The translations under genes were made by a program, and so were the position numbers. A stretch of 38,356 nt of DNA from contig JANJUF010000079.1 in assembly GCA_024710705.1 (NCBI GenBank), forward strand, positions 1-38,356, written 5' to 3'. The notes under the pieces are model-generated. The model worked only from the letters and a program-made list of their open reading frames with translations. It had not been told where the DNA came from and searched no databases. The DNA comes from Gemmatimonadaceae bacterium (GTDB taxonomy: Bacteria; Gemmatimonadota; Gemmatimonadetes; Gemmatimonadales; Gemmatimonadaceae). Of the stretch, positions 7,786 through 15,727 are shown one piece after another. Position 1 is the stretch's first letter. Every line of letters begins with the position of its first letter.

Positions 7786-9501
7786 ATGCCTCAACAAGCC
7801 CCCTCTCGCGCCCGCGCCCCCGAGCCCTACGACGTCATCATCGTCGGCTCCGGCGCCGGCGGCGGCATGGCCGCCTATGAGCTGACCAAGGCCGGTGCCC
7901 GCGTCCTCGTCCTCGAGGCCGGCGGTCCTTGGGACAACACGAGCGCGCAGTACTCGGCGATGCTCAAGATGCCCTATGACTCGCCCCGGCGCGGTGCCTC
8001 AACGGCTGACCGCCCCTTCGGCGAGTGGGACGCCTGCATCGGCGGGTGGAACATCCCGGGCGAGCCGTACACCCGCGCCGAGGGCACGCGATTCGATTGG
8101 TGGCGGGCCCGCATGGTGGGCGGCCGCACGAATCACTGGGGGCGCATCTCGCTGCGCTTCGGCCCCGACGATTTCCGGCGCAAGTCGATTGACGGCCTCG
8201 GCGACGATTGGCCCATCACGTACGATGACGTGAAGCCTTGGTACGACGAGGTGGACAAGCTCATTGGCATCTTCGGGAGCGTGGAGAATCTCCCGAACGA
8301 GCCCGACGGCATCTTCCACCCCGCGCCGGCGCCTCGCTATCACGAGCGCCTGATCAAGCAGACCTGCGACACGATGGGGATCACCTGCATCCCGGCACGA
8401 TTGAGCGTGATCACCAAGCCGCTCAACGGCCGCGCCCCCTGTCACTACTGCGGGCAGTGCAACCGCGGCTGCATGACCAACTCCAACTTTTCGTCCACCA
8501 ACGTCCTGCTCACGCCGGCCCTGCGCACGGGACGGCTCCGGCTCCAAACGCACGCCATGGCGCGCGAGGTCACCACCGGGCCGGACGGGCGGGCCACCGG
8601 CGTCTCGTACATCGACACGCAGACCGGTGAGGACAAGCACGTCAGCGCGCGCGTCGTGGTGCTGGCGGCCAGCGCCTGCGAGAGCGCACGCATCCTGCTC
8701 AACTCCAAGTCGGCCCGCCACCCGCAGGGGCTGGCCAATTCCAGCGGTGTCGTGGGCAAATGGCTCACCGATACCACCGGCGCTGGCGTCTCCGGCTACA
8801 TCCCGCGCCTCGAGGATGTGCCGCGCCATAACGCCGATGGCGTGGGCGGCAACCACATCATGATGCCGTGGTGGCTCGACAACCGGAAACTCGACTTCCC
8901 GCGCGGCTACCACATCGAGGTCGGTGGTGGGCTCGGCATGCCCACTTACGGCTTCATGGGCAGCATCCACAACTACCCGGGCGGCGGTGGCTACGGCGCC
9001 GACCTCAAGCAGCGCTACCGCAAGTACTGGGGTGCCTCGGTGAGCTTCGACGGGCGTGGCGAGATGATCGCCAACGAGAAGTCCTACTGCGAGCTCGATC
9101 CCACCGTCACCGACCGCTTCGGCATCCCGGTGCTGCGCTTCCATTGGCAGTGGACGGACCACGAGTACCTGCAGGTGAAGCACATGCAGGAGACCTTCCG
9201 CGCCATCATCCACGAAATGGGCGGCGAGGTGTTCTCCCCGATGCCCACGCGCGAGCAGGGCTACGGCATCGCCAACGGCGGCGCCATCATCCACGAGCTC
9301 GGCGGCGTGCGCATGGGCCCCACCGAGCGCGACTCGGCACTCAACAGCAACTGCCAGGCCTGGGACTGCGACAATCTCTTCGTCGCCGACGGCGGGCCCT
9401 TCGTCTCGCAGGCCGACAAGAACCCGACCTGGACCATCATGGCACTCGCGATGCGCACGAGCGCCTACATCATGCAGCAGCGCCGCGCCGGAGCACTCTG
9501 A
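7786..9501 (+). CDS. GMC family oxidoreductase, large subunit of a periplasmic sugar dehydrogenase
   Basis: This 571-residue flavoprotein is of the glucose-methanol-choline family. It binds FAD through the Rossmann motif GSGAGGG (21-27) and an acidic end of strand 2 (LVLEAG). The active-site pair is His503 (in HELGGVRMG) and Asn546 (in KNPTWTIMALA). A cluster Cys219, Cys222, Cys225, Cys229 recalls the iron-sulfur site of FAD-dependent glucose/glucoside dehydrogenases. There is no signal peptide; the following gene supplies a Tat signal, and such pairs are known to be exported as a complex. ATG 7786 was chosen because it begins shortly before the flavin fold; ATG 7777 is also possible. Likely role: oxidation of a sugar or glycoside hydroxyl, perhaps at C3. 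The usual cytochrome c subunit is not in the window. Confidence 0.92.
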   Translation: MPQQAPSRARAPEPYDVIIVGSGAGGGMAAYELTKAGARVLVLEAGGPWDNTSAQYSAMLKMPYDSPRRGASTADRPFGEWDACIGGWNIPGEPYTRAEGTRFDWWRARMVGGRTNHWGRISLRFGPDDFRRKSIDGLGDDWPITYDDVKPWYDEVDKLIGIFGSVENLPNEPDGIFHPAPAPRYHERLIKQTCDTMGITCIPARLSVITKPLNGRAPCHYCGQCNRGCMTNSNFSSTNVLLTPALRTGRLRLQTHAMAREVTTGPDGRATGVSYIDTQTGEDKHVSARVVVLAASACESARILLNSKSARHPQGLANSSGVVGKWLTDTTGAGVSGYIPRLEDVPRHNADGVGGNHIMMPWWLDNRKLDFPRGYHIEVGGGLGMPTYGFMGSIHNYPGGGGYGADLKQRYRKYWGASVSFDGRGEMIANEKSYCELDPTVTDRFGIPVLRFHWQWTDHEYLQVKHMQETFRAIIHEMGGEVFSPMPTREQGYGIANGGAIIHELGGVRMGPTERDSALNSNCQAWDCDNLFVADGGPFVSQADKNPTWTIMALAMRTSAYIMQQRRAGAL

Positions 9502-10109
9502 TGAGCGACATGGACCGTCGTGAACTCCTGGCGAGCCTGGTGGCCATCCCGGCCGCACTCGCCATTCCGCAGGACGGCGTGGACCGCGCCACCGCCCACG
9601 CCCACGAGGCCGTGCTCGCCGAAGCTGGCACCGTGGGACAGCAGGGGCGCCCCTACGTCCCGACCAACTTCACGCCCGACGAATGGCGGCTCGTGCGCCT
9701 GCTCGTGGACTACGTGATTCCGCGCGACACGCGCTCCGGCTCGGCCACCGACGCCGGCGTGCCGCAGTTCATGGACTTCATCCTCGGGGAGTACCGCAGC
9801 AACCAGACGTGGATGAAGGAAGGCCTCGGCTGGGTGAACGCCGAGTGCCGGCGGCGTTTCGGGGCGGGGTTCGTGTCCTGCACCGATGTGCAGCGGCGCG
9901 AAGTGCTCGACGCCATCGCCTATCCCAAGACAGCGGCGGCCACGGTGCGCGCCGGGGCGGAGTTCTTCACGCGTTTCCGAAATCTGACGGCCAGTGGATT
10001 CTGGTCCAGCCGCATCGGCGTGGCGGACCTGGGCTACATCGGCAACCGTCCGGTGAGTGAGTGGGTGGGCACGCCGCCGGAAGTGCTGCGCTGGCTCGAG
10101 AGGGGTTGA
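9501..10109 (+). CDS. Gluconate 2-dehydrogenase subunit 3 family protein, Tat-carrying small subunit
   Basis: This 202-residue partner of the GMC flavoprotein has an N-terminal signal MDRRELLASLVAIPAALA with twin arginines, typical of the small subunit that carries the large subunit through the Tat pathway. The mature part contains the family segment FTPDEWRLVRLLVDYVIPRDTRSGSATDAGVPQFMD, in which the residues around IPRD and AGVPxFMD are conserved. The gene starts at ATG 9501, sharing one base with the GMC stop (TGATG), and its own stop overlaps the next start in the same way. A start at ATG 9510 would place the signal closer to the N-terminus. Function in family members: assembly, export and stabilisation of the dehydrogenase. 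Confidence 0.9.
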   Translation: MSDMDRRELLASLVAIPAALAIPQDGVDRATAHAHEAVLAEAGTVGQQGRPYVPTNFTPDEWRLVRLLVDYVIPRDTRSGSATDAGVPQFMDFILGEYRSNQTWMKEGLGWVNAECRRRFGAGFVSCTDVQRREVLDAIAYPKTAAATVRAGAEFFTRFRNLTASGFWSSRIGVADLGYIGNRPVSEWVGTPPEVLRWLERG

Positions 10110-11770
10110 TGCAGACGCCGGACGCGCCGCCGGCAAGGCGCACACCCCCGGCGGGATTCCTGCAGGATCTCTGGGAGACCCGTGCCGGGCGCCTGCTGGG
10201 ACGCATGGGCCTCGACAGCGTCCGCACCACGATCCTCACGTTGGCCGTGGCCGCCACGCTCATCCCGTCGGTCGCCACCAGTTGGATTTCGTACCGCCAG
10301 AACCGCCGGGCATTCGAGGCAAGGGCCGCAGAGCGGTTGGAGACGGCGAGCACACAGGGCGCGCGCGAGGTGGACAACTGGCTCAAGAACCAGCTCCACG
10401 ACCTCCGGGTCTTCGCGACGTCGTACGAGGTCACCGAGAACCTCGAGCGCGGTGGGATCAGCGCCCGGCGCCTGCCCGAGTACCTGGCGTCGGTGAATGA
10501 GCGATCCCCGGCCTTCCGCGCACTGATGGTGATCGCGCCAGACGGCCGGACGGTCGCGAGTTCGGGGGGCCCGGCCGAGCGCCTGCAGTTCACGGGCGAC
10601 TGGATGCGGCGGGCACGCCAAGGAGATCGCATTCTCGGCGACCCCGTGCGTGGAGACAGCGCCGCGGCGACTACGATGGCGTTGGCCATCCCGATCATCA
10701 ACGCCAGCGGACGCTTCCTTGGCGTCTTCGGCGCGCGCCTGGCGTTCGGGGGAATGGTCGAGCCGTTGGATTCGCTACTCACCGATGCGAACATCCGCCT
10801 GCTGGTTGCGCGCCGCGACGGCAACGCGATCCTCGCGCGGGGCGGAACCCTCGATGGCGTGCCGACGGCGGCCATGCGGCGCCTGGAAGGCGCCGAGGGT
10901 GCGTCGGTGGAATACGAAGCCAGCGACGGCGTCGCCGTGCTCGGTGCCGCCGCAGAGGTGCCGGGAACCGAGTGGATCGTCGTGGCCGAGTCGCCGGTGG
11001 GCCCCGCCTACTCGGAGATCCGCGAGATGCGCAACGCCACGGTGCTCCTGGTACTGGTCCTCCTGCTCGTGGTCGGGTCGCTGGCCTACGCACTCGGCCT
11101 GCTCATCGTGCTGCCGCTGGAGCGGCTCGCGCGCGCCGCCAAACAGGTGCAGGACGGGAACCTCGAGGTCGAGGTCCCGGCTTCCGGGCGCGGCGAGATC
11201 TCGCAGTTGACGTTCGTCTTCAATGACATGGTTCGTGGCCTGCGCGAGGGTCGCGCAAATCTCGAACGGCTCACGGTGACGGACGACCTCACCGGATTGG
11301 CCAATCGCCGTTTCCTCACCGCCGAACTCGAGCGCGAGGTGCAACGGAGCGAACGCCACGGGCATCCCTTCGCCGTCCTGATGCTCGACGTGGACCACTT
11401 CAAGGTGTTCAACGACACCCACGGGCACCTCGCGGGCGACGCGGCGCTGCAGCAGCTCGCCATCCTGCTCCGCAAGAGCGTACGGGCCGTGGACACGGTG
11501 GCGCGCTATGGCGGTGAGGAGTTCCTCCTCATCCTCCCCGAGACGCCGGCGGCGGAGGCGGCGAAGATGGCGGCACGGATCTGCAAGGCCGTCGCCGCGC
11601 AGCGCTTCCGCGTGGATGCCGAAGGCACGGAGGTCAGTATCACCGCCTCGCTGGGCTACGCCCTGTTCCCCAAGGACGCCAAGACGGTGGATGCGCTCGT
11701 CGAGGCCGCCGACCAGGCGCTCTATGCATCCAAGGCTGCGGGCCGCAATCGCGTGACGGCGGCGAGTTAG
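10109..11770 (+). CDS. Membrane diguanylate cyclase with periplasmic sensor, HAMP and GGDEF domains
   Basis: This 553-residue protein makes cyclic di-GMP from two GTP. The order is: cytoplasmic N-terminus, membrane helix at about 38-60, a periplasmic region of about 240 residues that fits a dCACHE-type sensor, a second helix at about 310-335, HAMP (about 336-390), then GGDEF. The active-site motif is GGEEF (468-472), an accepted active variant. The inhibitory site RxxD (RAVD, 459-462) sits five residues before it, so product feedback is expected. The DDLTGLANRR and DVDHFKVFND motifs are present. The ATG overlaps the stop of the small subunit (TGATG), coupling the cyclase to the sugar dehydrogenase genes. 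I infer that its sensor may respond to a related ligand. Confidence 0.95.
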   Translation: MQTPDAPPARRTPPAGFLQDLWETRAGRLLGRMGLDSVRTTILTLAVAATLIPSVATSWISYRQNRRAFEARAAERLETASTQGAREVDNWLKNQLHDLRVFATSYEVTENLERGGISARRLPEYLASVNERSPAFRALMVIAPDGRTVASSGGPAERLQFTGDWMRRARQGDRILGDPVRGDSAAATTMALAIPIINASGRFLGVFGARLAFGGMVEPLDSLLTDANIRLLVARRDGNAILARGGTLDGVPTAAMRRLEGAEGASVEYEASDGVAVLGAAAEVPGTEWIVVAESPVGPAYSEIREMRNATVLLVLVLLLVVGSLAYALGLLIVLPLERLARAAKQVQDGNLEVEVPASGRGEISQLTFVFNDMVRGLREGRANLERLTVTDDLTGLANRRFLTAELEREVQRSERHGHPFAVLMLDVDHFKVFNDTHGHLAGDAALQQLAILLRKSVRAVDTVARYGGEEFLLILPETPAAEAAKMAARICKAVAAQRFRVDAEGTEVSITASLGYALFPKDAKTVDALVEAADQALYASKAAGRNRVTAAS

Positions 11771-11779
11771 GTCCGACCG

Positions 11780-12508
11780 CTACGGCCGGTTCGCGCTCCG
11801 TACCAGGCTCGAGTGGATCCACGCCCCACGCCCGTCGGCCATCGAGACGCGTAGCCACTCCTGTTCGTGGGCATAGCCCGTGAGCGCGGTGCCGCCATTC
11901 ACCGCCGTCACCACGGCAAACGAGGCCCCGGGGCCGCTGCGGAGGTTGGCCCGCCCCGTCGTCACCAGCGGTACCGGAATCGCGAAGGCCCGTTCACCGT
12001 CGCGTGTGCCCTCGGTCTCCGCCAGGCGACCCCGTCCCGCGGTCGCGGCCCGCTTGGCTTGCGTGGCGAGGTACACCGCGCCCCCGAAGTTCTCCGCCGC
12101 GAAGGCCTCGCTCGCCGACCGCAGCGAGCGCTCAGCCTGCGCCACCTCGGGTGGCGACTGCTGCCCCGCCCGCCCCCGCAGCTGCTGTAGCGTCACCTCG
12201 GCCTCGGCTATCGCCGACGCCGCCTCGGCGCGCGTCGCCAACGTCCGCAACCGCGCCATGGCCCGCACCAACTCGGTGGTCGCCTCGCCGAGCCGCCGCT
12301 CGAGGTCCGCCATCTGGGCGGAACTCTCGAGCATCTGGATCTTCAGTCGCGCCAGCTCTCGCTCCTGCGCCGGGTCGCGTACCGTGAGCGTCTCGGTCAG
12401 TATGCGCGGCGACAGCGTCGCCTCCGGCACCGGGGACACGTCCGTGGGCTTCTGCGCACCGGCGCAGGCCACGCACGTCGCAGCGAGCAGGAGTGTGGCG
12501 AGACGCAT
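11780..12508 (-). CDS. Lipoprotein with coiled coil and C-terminal bacterial SH3 domain
   Basis: This 242-residue protein begins MRLATLLLAATCVACAG, a lipoprotein signal with the probable lipidated Cys at residue 15. A long charged helical region (about 45-140), rich in Glu, Arg, Ala and Leu with heptad-like spacing, should form a coiled coil. The last part (about 175-240) is a bacterial SH3 domain: TTGRANLRSGPGASFAVVTAV, then GWLRV-like EWLRVSM and GRGAWIHSSLV. SH3 domains of this type bind the cell wall. I chose ATG 12508 over the ATG at 12538 because it starts the signal peptide directly. It is likely a periplasmic envelope protein near peptidoglycan; partner unknown. Confidence 0.85.
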   Translation of the reverse strand: MRLATLLLAATCVACAGAQKPTDVSPVPEATLSPRILTETLTVRDPAQERELARLKIQMLESSAQMADLERRLGEATTELVRAMARLRTLATRAEAASAIAEAEVTLQQLRGRAGQQSPPEVAQAERSLRSASEAFAAENFGGAVYLATQAKRAATAGRGRLAETEGTRDGERAFAIPVPLVTTGRANLRSGPGASFAVVTAVNGGTALTGYAHEQEWLRVSMADGRGAWIHSSLVRSANRP

Positions 12509-12589
12509 CAACGAACCTCGGGCGATGTTGGGGGGCACGGCGATCGGGGGCCTGCATCCCGAACATACTCACAACGAGGCCGGGCCGCC

Positions 12590-13636
12590 TCAGGTCACGG
12601 ATCCCCCGCGCGTCCGGTGCACGGCCATAACCGCCGCCGTGAGAGACAGCACCCCGATGAACTGGTGAAGCGTCCCAAGCCACACCGGCACGGCCAGCAG
12701 CAGCGTCGCGATCCCCACCGCCACTTGGAGCGTGACCACCGCGCCTACCACTCGGAGGGCCTGTCGCCCCTCCGCGGGTAGCGTCGCCTCACCCGCGCGC
12801 CAGGCCAGAACCAAGGCGAGAATGCCGGTCACAATCGCCAACACCCGATGGTGGAACTGCGCAGCAATCGGATTCTCGGCGGCATTCCGCACCAGTCCGT
12901 TCACCGCGCCGTAACCCGCCGGCACCAGCGCGCCGCCCATGAGCGGGAAGGTGTTGTACATCTTCCCCGCCCGAAGCCCCGCGACGAACGCCCCCGACAC
13001 GATCGTGATGCCGATGAGCACCGCCATCCCCATCACGGCGCGCCGCCAGGCGTCGCTCGCCGGCACCGACGCCGCGCGCGCGCGCAGATCCTCGCGCGTC
13101 CACACGGCAATCACGAGAATCGCCAGCGCCAACGCGAGATGCGCCGCCAGCCGGTACGCGCTCACCTCGGTACGCTCGCTCAACCCGCTCTGCACCATGT
13201 ACCAGCCGAGTACGCCCTGCCCCAGCGTGAGCAGCGGAAGCCAGGCCAGCCGCAGGCGATACTCCCGAGGTATCATGCCCTTGGCGAGGTACCACAGGAA
13301 CGGGATGGCGAACACCAATCCCACCGTGCGCGCCACGATCCGGTGGAACCACTCCCACCAGTAGATCCACTTGAACTCAGCGAGCGTGATTCCCGCGTGG
13401 GTGGCCGAGGCCTGCGGGATCTGGAGGAACTTCTCGAACTCCTGCCGCCAGACCTCCGCGCTCGTCGGCGGGAGCACACCCGACACCGGCTTCCACTCGG
13501 TGATGGAGAGTCCGCTCTCGGTGAGACGCGTGATGCCACCCACGCTCACCGCAAGAAACACCGCCACGATGCAGGCCAGGAGCCAGCGGCGCAGTGATGC
13601 GTGTGGATCAGACGGAGCGGTCGGGGCGCTGGTCAT
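12590..13636 (-). CDS. ctaA: Heme A synthase, COX15/CtaA family
   Basis: This 348-residue inner-membrane enzyme with about eight helices oxidises heme O to heme A for cytochrome aa3-type oxidases. The family signatures are clear: GGITRLTESGLSITEWKP near the N-terminus, EFKWIYWWEWFHRIVARTVG with the heme-ligand His, MVQSGL, AAHLALAL, QFHHRVLAIVTG in the second half, and TLHQFIGVLSL near the end. The EFKWIYWWEWFHR wording matches the COX15 (proteobacterial/mitochondrial) branch more than the Bacillus type. I chose ATG 13636 because it lies just before the first helix; the longer open frame upstream is antisense to the Gfo gene. No oxidase or heme O synthase genes are adjacent. It may share a promoter with the SH3 lipoprotein gene downstream. 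Confidence 0.94.
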   Translation of the reverse strand: MTSAPTAPSDPHASLRRWLLACIVAVFLAVSVGGITRLTESGLSITEWKPVSGVLPPTSAEVWRQEFEKFLQIPQASATHAGITLAEFKWIYWWEWFHRIVARTVGLVFAIPFLWYLAKGMIPREYRLRLAWLPLLTLGQGVLGWYMVQSGLSERTEVSAYRLAAHLALALAILVIAVWTREDLRARAASVPASDAWRRAVMGMAVLIGITIVSGAFVAGLRAGKMYNTFPLMGGALVPAGYGAVNGLVRNAAENPIAAQFHHRVLAIVTGILALVLAWRAGEATLPAEGRQALRVVGAVVTLQVAVGIATLLLAVPVWLGTLHQFIGVLSLTAAVMAVHRTRGGSVT

Positions 13637-13732
13637 CGAAGGGGGAAAAGTGCTGCTTGGACGATAGTCAGGCGGCTCGACCTGTGCTATCTCTAAGCGA
13701 CTCCCACCCTCCACTGGAAACTGGACACGGTC

Positions 13733-14974
13733 ATGGCAGAGCGTCCCCTCGGCGTCGGCTTCATTGGCTCGGGCTTTAACACCCGCTTTCATATCCAGGC
13801 TTGGCGCGGCGTGCGCGATGCCGACATCCGCGGCGTCTGGAGTCCAAATGGCGCCAACGCCGCGAGCGCCGCCAAGCTCGCGCGCGATATCGACGTCGGC
13901 CCCGCCAAGGCATACAAGAGCATCACCGCCATGGTCGCCGATCCCAACATCGACGCGCTCTGGCTCTGCGGCCCCAACCAGGCCCGCATCGAGAACATCG
14001 AGGAGATCGTCCACGCCATCAAGCGCGGCAAGGGCACGCTCAAGGGCATCGCCTGCGAGAAGCCGCTGGCCCGCAACGTGGCCGAGGCGCTCGAGGTGGA
14101 ACGACTGGTGAAGGGCGTGGGGCTCAAGACGGGCTACTTGGAGAACCAGCTCTTCGCGCCGCATGTGGAGGCCGGCAAGGCGCTGCTCTGGGCCCGCGGT
14201 GCGGCCACCACCGGCCGGCCGTACCTGGCGCGCGCCGCCGAGGAACACTCCGGACCGCACGCGCCGTGGTTCTGGAACGGCATGCAGCAGGGCGGCGGTG
14301 TGCTCAACGACATGATGTGCCACTCCGCCTTGGTGGTGCGGCACCTGCTCACCGAGCCGGGCAAGCCGCTGAGCAGCGTGAAGCCGGTGCGCATCACCGG
14401 GCACATCGCCTCGCTCAAGTGGTCGCGCCCGAAGTACGTGAAGCGCTTGCAGCAGGCCATGGGCCGCGGCGTGGACTACGCCAAGCGCCCCAGCGAGGAC
14501 TTCGCCAGCGTCATGATCGAGTTCAAGACCAGCGACGGCCACAAGGTGATTGGTGAGGCCTCGACCTCGTGGAGCTTCGTGGGCGCCGGGCTCCGGCTGA
14601 GCGCCGAGCTGCTCGGCCCGGAGTACTCCATGAAGTGGAACTCGCTCGACAGCGGCTTGCAGCTGTTCTTCTCGCGCGAAGTCACGGGCCGTGCTGGCGA
14701 AGACTTAGTGGAGAAGCAGAACGCCGAGCAGGGCGTGATGCCGGTGGTACCGGAGGAGTACCTCGCCTACGGCTACACCAACGAGGACCGGCACTTCGTG
14801 CGCGTCTTCCAGGGCAAGGAGAAGGCCAAGCTCGACTTCGCCGACGGCGTGGAAGTGGTGAAGATGCTGATGACGGCATACCGCTCGGCCGAGCAGGGGA
14901 AGACGCTGGCGTATCCCAGCCGCGGGATCGAGCGCTTCGTGCCGAAGGTGGCGAAGGGGACGTGGAAGCCTTAA
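13733..14974 (+). CDS. Gfo/Idh/MocA family oxidoreductase
   Basis: This 413-residue NAD(P)-dependent sugar dehydrogenase has an N-terminal Rossmann fold with VGFIGSGF (8-15) and the family's EKP motif at residues 109-111 (CEKPLARN), where the Lys is catalytic. The C-terminal alpha/beta domain holds MMCHSALVVRHLL, which contains the His expected near the active site. There is no signal peptide, so it is cytosolic. It is transcribed alone, divergent from heme A synthase and convergent with cutC, overlapping cutC by four bases. Family members oxidise or reduce sugars and inositols, often at C3; the substrate cannot be read from sequence. Confidence 0.92.
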   Translation: MAERPLGVGFIGSGFNTRFHIQAWRGVRDADIRGVWSPNGANAASAAKLARDIDVGPAKAYKSITAMVADPNIDALWLCGPNQARIENIEEIVHAIKRGKGTLKGIACEKPLARNVAEALEVERLVKGVGLKTGYLENQLFAPHVEAGKALLWARGAATTGRPYLARAAEEHSGPHAPWFWNGMQQGGGVLNDMMCHSALVVRHLLTEPGKPLSSVKPVRITGHIASLKWSRPKYVKRLQQAMGRGVDYAKRPSEDFASVMIEFKTSDGHKVIGEASTSWSFVGAGLRLSAELLGPEYSMKWNSLDSGLQLFFSREVTGRAGEDLVEKQNAEQGVMPVVPEEYLAYGYTNEDRHFVRVFQGKEKAKLDFADGVEVVKMLMTAYRSAEQGKTLAYPSRGIERFVPKVAKGTWKP

Positions 14975-15615
14975 TCGCGTAGCGCGGCTGCCAGCCGCGC
15001 GATCACCGCGGGGTCCGTGGCGCGGGCGTGCACTTCGCCCACGCCGCTCCGCGCCACGATCTCGCGCACGTTCTCGGCCCGCACTGAGCCGCCGGCCAGC
15101 ACGGTCAGCTTCCCACCCGCACGGCGCACGTGGCGCGAGAGCGTGTCCACGCCGGCAAGCGCCGTTGGTGCGTGTCCGGACGTCAGCACCACGTCCACGC
15201 CGAGCGCGAGCAGTACGTCCAACGCCGCATCGGCGTCCGGCGTGGAGTCAAAGGCCCGGTGACAAGCGACCTTGAGGGGCCACGCCGCCGCGATCAGCTC
15301 CTGCATTCGGGCGATGTCCAGCGTGCCATCGGCGCGCAGCACGCCGAACACCACGCCGGCAGCCCCCGAGCGGCTCACCGCCTCCACCGAGGCCCGCATC
15401 GTCGCGAACTCGGCGTCGGTGTAGTGGAAGTCCCCTTCCCGCGGCCGGACCATCACGTGCACGGGTACCGTGACGAGCCGCAGAGTCTGTGCGATTACGT
15501 CCGCCGAGGGCGTCAACCCGCCCTCGCCCGGCCCACAGAGCTCGATGCGCCCGGCGCCAGCGGAGACCGCAGCCTCGGCCTCGGCTGGCGAAGTCACGTA
15601 GGCTTCGATCAGCAT
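14971..15615 (-). CDS. cutC: CutC family protein
   Basis: This 214-residue TIM-barrel protein shows the CutC signatures: RIELCGPGEGGLTPS near the N-terminus, HVMVRPREGDFHYTDAEF, and KVACHRAFD in the middle. CutC was first linked to copper homeostasis, but the biochemical activity is uncertain. I chose ATG 15615 (MLIEAYVTSP), which matches the usual CutC N-terminus; GTG 15627 would add four residues. It is the last gene of a minus-strand run and is separated from the sugar operon by a long hairpin at 15628-15705, so it probably has its own promoter or depends on readthrough. Confidence 0.92.
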   Translation of the reverse strand: MLIEAYVTSPAEAEAAVSAGAGRIELCGPGEGGLTPSADVIAQTLRLVTVPVHVMVRPREGDFHYTDAEFATMRASVEAVSRSGAAGVVFGVLRADGTLDIARMQELIAAAWPLKVACHRAFDSTPDADAALDVLLALGVDVVLTSGHAPTALAGVDTLSRHVRRAGGKLTVLAGGSVRAENVREIVARSGVGEVHARATDPAVIARLAAALRD

Positions 15616-15627
15616 CGTATCAATCAC

Positions 15628-15705
15628 TCACCACGACGGCACGAAGGGCTCCGACGCGCACGAATCCCTCCGCGCGCCACGGAACCCTTCGTGCCTTCGT
15701 GGTGA
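15628..15705. repeat. Long inverted repeat (26-bp arms) after the sugar operon, terminator-like
   Basis: The left arm (15628-15653) and right arm (15680-15705) are complementary over 26 bp with two mismatches, separated by a 26-nt loop that itself holds GCGCG/CGCGC-type pairing. The arms are built from a simple CACGAAGG-type word. It lies 22 bp after the stop of the minus-strand oxidoreductase gene and just upstream of cutC. No T-run follows on the minus strand, so it is not a classic intrinsic terminator. It belongs with the structurally similar repeat at 24301-24381. Confidence 0.75.
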
Positions 15706-15727
15706 ACACCTCGCCAAGCGAACGAGA

